Assembly (NCBI GenBank): GCA_041738295.1
Contig: JBGSQC010000209.1
Location: 1 to 6,151, forward strand
Length of the DNA: 6,151 nucleotides
Direction of reading: 5' to 3'
Source: Zhengella sp041738295
Lineage (GTDB): Bacteria > Pseudomonadota > Alphaproteobacteria > Rhizobiales > Rhizobiaceae
The position numbers were made by a program, and so were the translations under genes. This document shows, piece after piece, positions 1 to 5,122 of this stretch. Below the pieces are notes generated by a model that searched no databases, was not told the origin of the DNA, and saw only the letters and a list, made by a program, of their open reading frames with translations. Numbering within the stretch: position 1 is the first letter of the stretch; each line of letters begins with the position of its first letter.

Positions 1-120
1 CCTCACGTTGGGGGAGGGTAAGGCGTCGGCGCTGACCCCGCCACCCACCATAGCCCACATCCGGGCAACCACCGCCAGCAGTGCGGACTTTTGGCGGGAA
101 ATCACGACGCTCCAGTCCAT
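1..120 (-). CDS. Short hypothetical ORF, cut by the window edge
   Basis: A minus-strand frame opens at ATG 120-118 and stays open for 40 codons to base 1, so its C-terminus lies outside the window. It begins MDWSVVISRQKSALLAVVAR. A GGAG Shine-Dalgarno (complement of 128-131) sits 7 nt before the ATG, which is the best reason to think it is translated. It lies 29 nt downstream of the MarR stop on the same strand, so the two could be co-transcribed. The start resembles short 'MDW..I.R...AL..(V/I)VA' proteins that I recall from Hyphomicrobiales; this is a memory-based resemblance, not a family assignment, and no function is implied. The last visible codons run into a C-rich tract that may be half of a palindromic repeat, so the end of the protein may be disrupted. 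Confidence 0.5.
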   Translation of the reverse strand, partial: MDWSVVISRQKSALLAVVARMWAMVGGGVSADALPSPNVR

Positions 121-149
121 GGACGGTCTCCGCGAAGGAAACCGGCATT

Positions 150-632
150 CTACGGGGCGTTCACGTCTGGTGGACAAGCAAGATGGCGGCGCGCATTGGC
201 CTCGGCACGGGCGAGAAGGGAAAAGAGCGCGGCAGTTTCTTCTTCCGAGAAGCCCTCCAGCAAGGCCGCGTTGACCTGTTTCCAGAAGGAACAAAGCGGC
301 CGCAAGGCCTCGCCTCCTTCAGAAAGGAAGACATGCGTGGCTCGCCTGTCCGCCGGGCTGGCGCGCCGTTCGACAAGCGCCTTTTGTTCCATGCGGTCAA
401 GAATGCGGGAGATGGCGGGCGCGTTGTTGCCGGTGAAGGAAGCGAGATCGGCCACCGAAAGGCCGTCGCGCTTCCAAAGTGCTGACAGGATCACCCATTG
501 CGCCAGCGAAAGATCATGCGGGGCGAGCATTTGCTGACACAATGCGGTCGTCGCGCCGGCGGTAAAATTCAAGGCCCGCCCGAGCGAAGGCGGCGCTTGC
601 AATTGGTTTTTTTCCATGTAATCTATTTCCAT
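150..632 (-). CDS. MarR-family transcriptional regulator
   Basis: 160 residues, the usual length for a MarR dimer. The winged helix-turn-helix covers about residues 42-105: LSLAQWVILSAL forms the entry helix, LSVADLASFTGNNAPAISRILDRM (58-81) the helix-turn-helix with its recognition helix, and RRASPADRRATHVFLSE (89-105) the wing with the typical DRR at 95-97. The flanking helices (about 15-40 and 110-150) would form the dimer interface. The ligand cannot be read from the sequence. C32, C114 and C153 are present, but C32 is too close to the DNA-binding domain to match the OhrR peroxide-sensing cysteine. Two in-frame starts lie 15 nt apart: M1 (632) has no Shine-Dalgarno, whereas M6 (617) has GGAAA about 8 nt upstream, so 617 may be the true start. 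It is divergent from the b561 gene, which is its likeliest target besides itself. Confidence 0.93.
   Translation of the reverse strand: MEIDYMEKNQLQAPPSLGRALNFTAGATTALCQQMLAPHDLSLAQWVILSALWKRDGLSVADLASFTGNNAPAISRILDRMEQKALVERRASPADRRATHVFLSEGGEALRPLCSFWKQVNAALLEGFSEEETAALFSLLARAEANARRHLACPPDVNAP
597..624 (+). promoter_or_regulatory. Possible sigma-70 promoter for cytochrome b561
   Basis: TTGCAA (597-602) is followed after 16 bp by TAATCT (619-624), an acceptable -35/-10 pair pointing at the b561 gene. The putative -10 overlaps the left copy of the tandem operator-like repeat, so a bound regulator would block it. It would leave an untranslated leader of roughly 90 nt. Consensus matches this short are frequent by chance. 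Confidence 0.3.
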
Positions 633-636
633 GTAA
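611..636. promoter_or_regulatory. Tandem operator-like repeat over the marR start codons
   Basis: TTTCCATGTAA occurs twice on the plus strand, at 611-621 and 626-636, exactly 15 bp apart. Each copy is close to the palindrome TTTNCATGNAAA, the kind of dyad MarR dimers bind. Read on the minus strand, the two CATG centres supply the two possible ATG starts of the regulator. Part of the repeat is therefore also coding (MEIDYME). Position in a divergent regulator/target gap supports autoregulation and control of b561. That MarR binds here is inferred. Confidence 0.45.
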
Positions 637-719
637 ACAGTATGCCCGTCTTGCCCCGAAATGCAAGGCCCGGCCCCTGTTCAGGCATGCAACCTGACAG
701 CAACCCGAAAGGTGATCCC

Positions 720-1256
720 ATGTCCGTTCCCGCCCGCTACCACCCCGCCCTTGTCGTGCTGCATTGGCTGATGGCCGCCATGGTCATCGTGGCGCTTGCG
801 ATGGGCGGCCTTGTGCTGGCCGAGACGCCGAACAGCGATCCGGGCAAGATTGATTCGCTGCGCGGCCACATGATCTTCGGTTCGCTGCTGCTTATCCTGA
901 TCCTTGTGCGCCTCTTCGTGCGGATGCGCACCGCCAAGCCGCCGCACGCGGCCACCGGCAATGCGACGCTCGACAGGATCGGCGTTTGGACGCACCGCGC
1001 CTTCTATGCCCTCGTCATCCTTGTGGCGCTGTCGGGCATCGGCATTTCGGTTCTGGCCGGCCTGCCGGGCATCGTGTTCTTCGGCAATGGCGAGGCGCTG
1101 CCGGCCGATTTCTGGGCCTTCCCGCCGCGCTATGGCCACGCCATCCTGACCAAGCTTCTGGGCGTCCTGATCCTCGCCCATGTCGGTGCCGCACTCTGGC
1201 ACCAGTTTGGCCTGAAAGACCGGCTGATGGCGCGCATGTGGTTCGGGAAAAGGTGA
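720..1256 (+). CDS. Cytochrome b561-family membrane protein
   Basis: 178 residues, close to E. coli CybB (176). This is a di-heme b-type cytochrome of the inner membrane, a family that passes electrons between quinol and partners (superoxide in CybB). Four TM helices are visible at about 10-33, 48-67, 90-113 and 140-161. Histidines H15 (LHW), H50 (RGH), H140 (YGH) and H154 (AHV) match the four heme ligands; the 14-residue H140-H154 spacing equals that reported for CybB. H161 lies in the WHQFGLKD motif near the C-terminus, and the protein ends MARMWFGKR. The ATG at 720 is preferred over an in-frame ATG at 498 because AAAGGTG (708-714) lies 5 nt upstream and the protein begins YHPALVVLHW as the family does. 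The upstream extension would overlap marR antisense. A diverged copy of its last 24 codons recurs at 2130-2201. Confidence 0.93.
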   Translation: MSVPARYHPALVVLHWLMAAMVIVALAMGGLVLAETPNSDPGKIDSLRGHMIFGSLLLILILVRLFVRMRTAKPPHAATGNATLDRIGVWTHRAFYALVILVALSGIGISVLAGLPGIVFFGNGEALPADFWAFPPRYGHAILTKLLGVLILAHVGAALWHQFGLKDRLMARMWFGKR

Positions 1257-1395
1257 GGGATCACCACGACCACCGGGCATCGGCCCGCAAACTGATGCTG
1301 CAATTTTCGTCACTTCCCAAGATTGACGGACCATGATCCTATTTCACATGCCTCAGCGGACGGTGAGGCGCAGGCGGCACATGGGGGGGCGGCAG

Positions 1396-2079
1396 ATGAA
1401 ATGCTACGTGATCTACCCGGACGACGGCTGCCCGACCCATACCGGCTGCACCTGGTGGCTGACGCGGGACGACCGCCTGATCCCGCGCGAGCACAAGCAA
1501 TGGGACCCGGTCGAGGATGCGATGTATGCCGAAGGCCCGCGCGGCTGGCTGGCCAACGGGCCTCTGACTAATGACAGCGTGGAGCGGCTGCGCAAGCTGT
1601 GGGCATGGACCCCCAGCGCAAAACTGCCGCTGACCGACAGCCATGTGATCGGCTATCCGCAATCGGGCATCTATCCCGATACCATCGTTGACCAGGCCTT
1701 TGTCGATGCGGTGCAGGCGCTGGCACCCGATATCCTCAGTTTCGCGGAGATCTGGCAGGTCTGGGACCCAAAACACGCCGCGCCGCCATGGCAAGGGCGG
1801 TTCTTCGTCGCCTCGATTCTGCAGCTTTTCCCCAGCTACGACCTGACGCTGTCGCAGATCGGCCCCGAGCACCCGCGCTTTGCCCAACATCCGATGCAAT
1901 ACGGCAGCAGCGGCCCGCGCCGCGTGGTGCGCGCCAGCACCATCGCGGGGCGCATCCTGTGGCGCGACGCCTATACCCGTGACGTGCTCTGCACCGAGGC
2001 CTATGCTGACATGCTGGCCGGGCTTGGGGTCCCGGAATGGGGTCTGGACCCTGTCGAGGTCATCGACGACCGGCATTAA
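1396..2079 (+). CDS. Hypothetical protein, weak Imm11 (DUF1629)-like pattern
   Basis: 227 residues, soluble, with no signal peptide or TM segment. I do not firmly recognise it. It is rich in Trp, Pro and Asp. The layout from about residue 94 (an IVDQAFVDAVQALAPD helix, then strands IWQVW and GRFFVASIL, and finally ILWRDAYTRDVLCTEAYADM before LAGLGVPEWGLDPVEV) recalls the C-terminal half of Imm11 immunity proteins, where a '..vse.f...l...gl.g..f..v' segment closes the fold. That is pattern recognition only. ATG 1396 is chosen because a G-rich tract (1384-1390) lies just upstream and MKCYVIYPDD is a plausible beta-strand start; in-frame ATGs at 1333, 1348 and 1381 are alternatives. It sits between the intact b561 gene and a duplicated b561 3' end, so it looks like inserted cargo. 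No toxin gene adjoins it. Confidence 0.75.
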   Translation: MKCYVIYPDDGCPTHTGCTWWLTRDDRLIPREHKQWDPVEDAMYAEGPRGWLANGPLTNDSVERLRKLWAWTPSAKLPLTDSHVIGYPQSGIYPDTIVDQAFVDAVQALAPDILSFAEIWQVWDPKHAAPPWQGRFFVASILQLFPSYDLTLSQIGPEHPRFAQHPMQYGSSGPRRVVRASTIAGRILWRDAYTRDVLCTEAYADMLAGLGVPEWGLDPVEVIDDRH

Positions 2080-2129
2080 GCCACCAAGATCATTGATATG
2101 GACAAACCCTGCGCGGGTGAACACAGGGA

Positions 2130-2201
2130 GGCGCGACGCTTTGGCACCAGGTCGGTCTCAAGGACCGCCTGATGGCGCGCATGTGGTTCGGGAAGCGGTG
2201 A
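2130..2201 (+). pseudogene. Diverged second copy of the 3' end of a cytochrome b561 gene
   Basis: A plus-strand frame here encodes GATLWHQVGLKDRLMARM then WFGKR and a TGA stop, matching the last 24 codons of the intact gene at 1185-1256 (offset 945). By hand count 59 of 72 bases match, with an exact 26-bp block at 2169-2194. Only two amino acids differ (A/T and F/V); about 11 of the 13 base changes are silent. That is the signature of a gene kept under protein-level selection and only recently truncated, not of old decay. Homology is lost just upstream, and a TGA lies in the same frame at 2118-2120, so nothing else of the gene remains. No start codon or ribosome site serves it. Confidence 0.88.
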
Positions 2202-2224
2202 GGGGTCTGGCGGACTGACCGACC

Positions 2225-2548
2225 TTACTCGCCGGTGAAGCCTGCGAGCGCTTCGTCAAAGGCGGTGCGCTCGTCGGAACCTTCGGTGCAATCGGCGCTG
2301 CCGATCTGGTCCATCATCTGGTTGGACAGGTCCTCGGCCTGTGCGTCGGAAATGCCCATTTCCTCTCTCATACCGGCCAGCTCGGCTTCGATGTTGGCCA
2401 TGGCCGTATCGTCCAGCGGGATTTCGCAATTGCCGGCATAGATCGGGATGGAGAGCACGAGCGCAAAGCGGTTCAGGTCTTCCTGGTTCTGGGCGAGCGC
2501 CGGGGAAAGCGAAATGGCAAGGGCAAAGGCGGTGGCAAGGGCGCGCAT
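2225..2548 (-). CDS. Small exported protein of unknown function
   Basis: 107 residues. The N-terminus is a clear Sec signal peptide: MR, a hydrophobic stretch ALATAFALAISL, then SPALA with cleavage expected after A19 (ALA|QN). The mature part (about 88 residues) is acidic and probably helical, with exactly two cysteines (C41, C87) that could form a disulfide in the periplasm. It contains a Met-rich helical stretch (about 48-82). I know no family for it. GAGGAA (complement of 2558-2563) lies 9 nt before the ATG, supporting this start. The stop is 23 nt from the end of the b561 3' fragment, convergent with it. It lies between the two duplicated 3' ends, which suggests it belongs to the older backbone and not to either insertion. 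Confidence 0.82.
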   Translation of the reverse strand: MRALATAFALAISLSPALAQNQEDLNRFALVLSIPIYAGNCEIPLDDTAMANIEAELAGMREEMGISDAQAEDLSNQMMDQIGSADCTEGSDERTAFDEALAGFTGE

Positions 2549-2922
2549 GGGCGAAGGTTCCTCAAGGGGTGAAGCCGACTGGCAGAAACTGTTCGACGCA
2601 AATTAGCCGAGGCACAAGAAAGCGCAATTGGCCCCTTTGCCTATGCCGCAAGAAACCGGGACGATGGCAGCGCACGCCGATCAGCCCCGCCCGCTGCCGC
2701 CCGGCGTTGGTATCGTCACGATCACCGCTTGGCCCGCCTTCAGCACGGTCTGGTCGCAGACGCACAGCGTCTCGACCGAACCGCCGCATGCGGCGCCCAG
2801 CGATTGATGGGCGTCGATCCGGCATGAAGGCAGGCGCCAATCGCTGGCACAGCCTCACAGAAAAACAATCTTAATCCGGGAATGGCATAGTCCTTGTCTT
2901 TCAACCGCAACCGGAAAGACGA
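2549..2922. other. 374-bp interval without an intact gene
   Basis: The interval holds the 5' leader of the small exported protein (2549-2565), a stretch with nothing recognisable (about 2566-2680), the oxoprolinase 3' fragment (2681-2782), and about 140 bp leading to the membrane-protein gene at 2923. The last part contains the more A-rich segment 2860-2875 and a GGAAAG ribosome site at 2913-2918. Frames that stay open here show no family features and lack convincing ribosome sites. No strong terminator hairpin or promoter was found. Confidence 0.6.
2681..2782 (-). pseudogene. Diverged second copy of the 3' end of an oxoprolinase/hydantoinase B gene
   Basis: On the minus strand this encodes GSVETLCVCDQTVLKAGQAV then IVTIPTPGGSGRG and a TGA (complement of 2681-2683). 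It aligns with the end of the large minus-strand gene, GTVQTLKACDQTVLKPGEAV then IVTTPTPGGCGRI, at an offset of 859 bp. By hand count the core 2697-2759 differs at 5 of 63 bases, and the whole stretch is about 80% identical. Nine of the 33 residues differ, mostly towards the ends. Upstream codons (IDAHQSLGAACGG) no longer align convincingly, so only the last 34 codons remain. It has no start and is a remnant. With the b561 fragment it forms a matched pair of displaced gene ends. Confidence 0.85.
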
Positions 2923-3489
2923 ATGCCGGACCTTATCGATGCCATCTTCAGGACGGTGACAGCATTGGTTTCGCTGGCGCTGCCACTGGCGTTGCTCGCA
3001 TTCATCTATTGGCGCAATGCTGTTGACTGGCAGGCAATCGAACAGGCTTATCACCGGCCATGGCAAGAACCATTGCAGATGAAGCGCCTTCAGACATTGC
3101 TGATCTACAGCGACGGCCGAATGACAAAATCCTACAAGGGATTGCTCACCCTGGCTGTCTATGACGACGGTATCGGCATGCGGATGAACCCCGTCCTTGC
3201 GCCGTTTCACAGACCTGTGTTCATACCCTTCTCAGACATCAGCTTCTGGTCGCAAAAATGGTTCATCGATGCAAAATCTGTCGAGCTGAGCTTTGCCAAG
3301 GTGCCGCAGATGCGCATCATCATGCCTGCGGAGCAGATGGACTGGGTTGCCCAGGTTTCGGGGGACGCCGTGTCGATGTCGCCCGACCGGCCGCCACACG
3401 GGCAATGGCCCTACGCATCCTTTGCGATCGCCGTCATCTTCGGCGTATGGGCCGTTGGGCTGATCATCCTGCTGCTGTTTCGCCTATGA
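2923..3489 (+). CDS. Membrane protein with two TM segments around a PH-like middle
   Basis: 188 residues. TM1 spans about 9-30 (TVTALVSLALPLALLAFIYW), followed by an RN positive patch. TM2 is at the extreme C-terminus (about 164-187, ending LLLFRL), so both ends are anchored in the inner membrane. The region between (about 52-145) is beta-rich and ends in a helix. Its pieces YKGLLTLAVYDDGIGMRMNP, PVFIPFSDISFW and SVELSFAKVPQMRIIMPAEQMDWV recall bacterial PH/GRAM-like domains, in which a '.l.v..dGi.l......rp..IPwsdI' pattern is common. This is resemblance only; no catalytic motif is visible. GGAAAG (2913-2918) sits 4 nt before ATG 2923. It converges with the oxoprolinase gene and is enclosed by that gene's true and duplicated 3' ends, so it appears to be inserted cargo. 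Function unknown. Confidence 0.8.
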   Translation: MPDLIDAIFRTVTALVSLALPLALLAFIYWRNAVDWQAIEQAYHRPWQEPLQMKRLQTLLIYSDGRMTKSYKGLLTLAVYDDGIGMRMNPVLAPFHRPVFIPFSDISFWSQKWFIDAKSVELSFAKVPQMRIIMPAEQMDWVAQVSGDAVSMSPDRPPHGQWPYASFAIAVIFGVWAVGLIILLLFRL

Positions 3490-3539
3490 TCAACCGTCAG
3501 TGAGCTGCAGGACCTTGGCCGGCATGCAACGGGCATGGC

Positions 3540-4760
3540 TCATATCCTGCCACAGCCGCCCGGCGTTGGCGTCGTCACGATCACCGCTTCGCCCGGTTTC
3601 AGCACGGTCTGGTCGCAGGCCTTCAGAGTCTGGACCGTCCCGTCGGCGCGGCGCACCTGCGTCATGCCCACCTCGCCATCGCCGCCGCCATCAATGCCCT
3701 GCGGCGGGCGGTTGCGGTGCGACGACAGGATGGCGCAGTCCATCTCCTCCAGGAAGCGCACGGTGCGGCGCGTGCCGTCGCCGGCGTTCCATTGGCCCTT
3801 GCCGCCGGAGCCTTGGCGGATGTGGAAATCCTCCAGCACGACGGGGAAGCGCAGCTCCAGGATTTCCGGGTCGGTGAGGCGCGAATTGGTCATGTGGGTG
3901 TGGACGCCGGACGTTCCGGCAAAGCCGCGCCCGTCATTCATGCGCCCGGCCGGCGAGCCGGAGCAGATCGTCTCGTAATATTGGTACTTGGCGTTGCCAT
4001 AGGTCAGGTTGTTCATCGTGCCCTGCGCATTGGCGAGCGCGCCCATGGCGCCGAACAGCGCATTGGTGACGTGCTGCGAGGTCTCCACGTTTCCGGCCAC
4101 CACGGCAGCCGGATAGGAAGGCTTCAGCATGCAGCCATCCGGGATGATGATGGTGATGGGGCGCAGGCAGCCGGCATTCATGGGAATGTTGTTTTCCACC
4201 ATCACGCGGAAGGCATAGAGCACGGCGGCGCGCGCCACCGGTTCGGGCGCATTGAAATTGTTCTTGATCACGGGCGAGGTGCCCGTGAAATCCACCGTCG
4301 CCTCGCGCTTGTCACGGTCGATGGTGATCTTCACGCGGATCACCTGGCCGGTGTCGGTCGGGTATTCGTAGGACGAGACATCCGGCAGGCGCGAGAGGAC
4401 GGCGCGCACGCTTTCGGCGGCATTGTCCTGCACATGGGCCATGTAGGCCTCAACCCTCTCCAGCCCGAAATGGGCAACCATCTTGCGCAATTCCGCCACG
4501 CCCTTCTCATTGGCGGCAATCTGCGCCTTCAGGTCGGCGACATTCTGGTGGACGTTGCGCACCGGGTATGGGTGGTTGGTCAGCAGGTCTTCGAGGTCTG
4601 CCTCGCGGAAACGGCCCTTTTCCACCAGGCGGAAATTGTCGATCAGCACGCCTTCCTCGTCCACCGTGGTGGCAAGCGGCGTCATGGAACCGGGCGCGGT
4701 GCCGCCGACATCGGCATGGTGGCCGCGCGAGGCGACCCAGAAGAGGATCCCGGGATTTTC
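3540..4760 (-). pseudogene. C-terminal portion of 5-oxoprolinase / hydantoinase B
   Basis: Residues 118-523 of the chimeric frame, about 406 residues, against roughly 500-550 for a full hydantoinase B domain and about 1200 for the fused bacterial/eukaryotic 5-oxoprolinase. The family hydrolyses 5-oxoproline (or a hydantoin) to the open-chain amino acid with ATP, in the cytoplasm. Similarity begins at about ENPGILFW, inside the domain, so the gene is 5'-truncated at the repeat junction. Its C-terminus and stop are normal. Resemblance to the oxoprolinase branch is supported by VASRGHHADVGGTAPGSM, the NVHQNVADLKAQIAANEKG segment and YMAHVQDNAAESVR. No downstream partner is present. Confidence 0.82.
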
Positions 4761-5111
4761 ACCCCCACCCGCGCCTTCGGCGCGACCTCCCCCATCGGAG
4801 GGGGAGGTGGAGGCTGTGGCTGCCGCAGCGCCCTTGCCGCCACCCTTGGCAGCGGCGGCTACATCCTCGCCTTCGGCTGCCAGCAGCGCGATGACGGTGT
4901 TGACCTTGACGCCTTCCGAACCGGCCGGCACGAGGATTTTGGCAATCGTGCCCTCGTCCACGGCTTCCACTTCCATGGTCGCCTTGTCGGTCTCGATTTC
5001 GGCGATCACGTCGCCGGCGGATATGGTGTCGCCTTCCTTGACCAGCCATTTGGCCAGGTTGCCTTCCTCCATCGTCGGGGAAAGCGCGGGCATGGTGATT
5101 TCAATCGGCAT
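3540..5111 (-). CDS. Chimeric ORF: PDH E2 lipoyl domain fused to C-terminal 5-oxoprolinase
   Basis: One uninterrupted 523-codon frame with three parts. Residues 1-87 are a lipoyl domain (MPIEITMPALSPTMEEG, lipoyl-lysine K43 in IETDKATMEVEA), as at the start of the PDH E2 acetyltransferase. Residues 88-117 are an Ala/Gly linker merging into a translated palindromic repeat. Residues 118-523 match the 5-oxoprolinase/hydantoinase B subunit from VASRGHHADVGG (126-137) to the C-terminal TPTPGG, including ITIIIPDGC, SGVHTHMTN, DPEILE and GSGGKGQWNAGDG. The E2 peripheral-subunit-binding and catalytic domains are absent. The oxoprolinase lacks its hydantoinase A half and roughly the first 100 residues of the B domain, so neither enzyme should work. 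GAGGAGAAG lies just upstream of the start, overlapping the stop of E1-beta. A fusion of these pathways is not known to me. It is either a real rearrangement or a join made at the repeat during assembly. Confidence 0.9.
   Translation of the reverse strand: MPIEITMPALSPTMEEGNLAKWLVKEGDTISAGDVIAEIETDKATMEVEAVDEGTIAKILVPAGSEGVKVNTVIALLAAEGEDVAAAAKGGGKGAAAATASTSPSDGGGRAEGAGGGENPGILFWVASRGHHADVGGTAPGSMTPLATTVDEEGVLIDNFRLVEKGRFREADLEDLLTNHPYPVRNVHQNVADLKAQIAANEKGVAELRKMVAHFGLERVEAYMAHVQDNAAESVRAVLSRLPDVSSYEYPTDTGQVIRVKITIDRDKREATVDFTGTSPVIKNNFNAPEPVARAAVLYAFRVMVENNIPMNAGCLRPITIIIPDGCMLKPSYPAAVVAGNVETSQHVTNALFGAMGALANAQGTMNNLTYGNAKYQYYETICSGSPAGRMNDGRGFAGTSGVHTHMTNSRLTDPEILELRFPVVLEDFHIRQGSGGKGQWNAGDGTRRTVRFLEEMDCAILSSHRNRPPQGIDGGGDGEVGMTQVRRADGTVQTLKACDQTVLKPGEAVIVTTPTPGGCGRI
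4764..4808. repeat. Palindromic GC-rich repeat read through in frame
   Basis: Two adjacent hairpins. One has arms ACCTCCCCC (4785-4793) and GGGGGAGGT (4800-4808) around a 6-nt loop ATCGGA. The other has arms CGCGCC (4770-4775) and GGCGCG (4779-4784) around TTC. A C-rich tail (4761-4770) follows. The composition and arrangement resemble the short palindromic intergenic repeats scattered through many alphaproteobacterial genomes. Here it lies inside an open frame and encodes SPSDGGGRAEGAGGG on the minus strand, exactly where E2 sequence stops and oxoprolinase sequence starts. Confidence 0.75.
4806..5111 (-). CDS. pdhC: 5' part of PDH E2 (dihydrolipoamide acetyltransferase), lipoyl domain only
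   Basis: These 102 codons are the recognisable E2 portion of the chimeric frame: a single lipoyl domain with the attachment lysine at residue 43, then the beginning of the flexible linker (GEDVAAAAKGGGKGAAAATA). In an intact operon, E2 follows E1-beta directly and continues through a subunit-binding domain to a catalytic core with the HxxxDG motif; none of that occurs in the window. The assignment to E2 rests on position directly after the E1-beta stop and on the start MPIEITMPALSPTMEEG. E1-beta itself can carry a near-identical lipoyl domain in alphaproteobacteria, so a displaced E1-beta N-terminus is a less likely alternative. Confidence 0.75.
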
Positions 5112-5122
5112 GACGCTTCTCC

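Noticed and set aside
150..632. Peroxide-sensing OhrR identity for the MarR protein
   Set aside because: The N-terminal cysteine (C32) is too close to the winged-helix domain, and no ohr gene is adjacent.
498..719. N-terminal extension of the b561 frame from ATG 498
   Set aside because: It lies antisense to marR, encodes no family sequence, and ATG 720 has a well-placed AAAGGTG and the expected b561 N-terminus.
1274..1287. Hairpin CGGGC-ATCG-GCCCG behind b561 as a terminator
   Set aside because: The stem is only 5 bp and no T-run follows directly.
681..1334. Long minus-strand frame opposite b561
   Set aside because: Its His/Arg/Gln-rich composition is typical of the complement of a GC-rich coding frame; it overlaps a clear b561 gene completely.
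1323..1351. TTGACG at 1323 as the -35 of a promoter for the 227-residue gene
   Set aside because: No acceptable -10 lies 16-18 bp downstream.
1339..2124. Minus-strand frame opposite the 227-residue gene
   Set aside because: Low-complexity Arg/Gly/Pro/His composition and no ribosome site. The plus frame has a better start and more protein-like composition.
2562..2858. 98-codon minus-strand frame over the oxoprolinase remnant
   Set aside because: It is in a different frame from the recognisable oxoprolinase codons and is rich in Arg; it looks like a shadow.
2740..3210. Minus-strand frame across the start of the membrane-protein gene
   Set aside because: It overlaps the TM1 coding region antisense and crosses the oxoprolinase remnant in another frame; no ribosome site.
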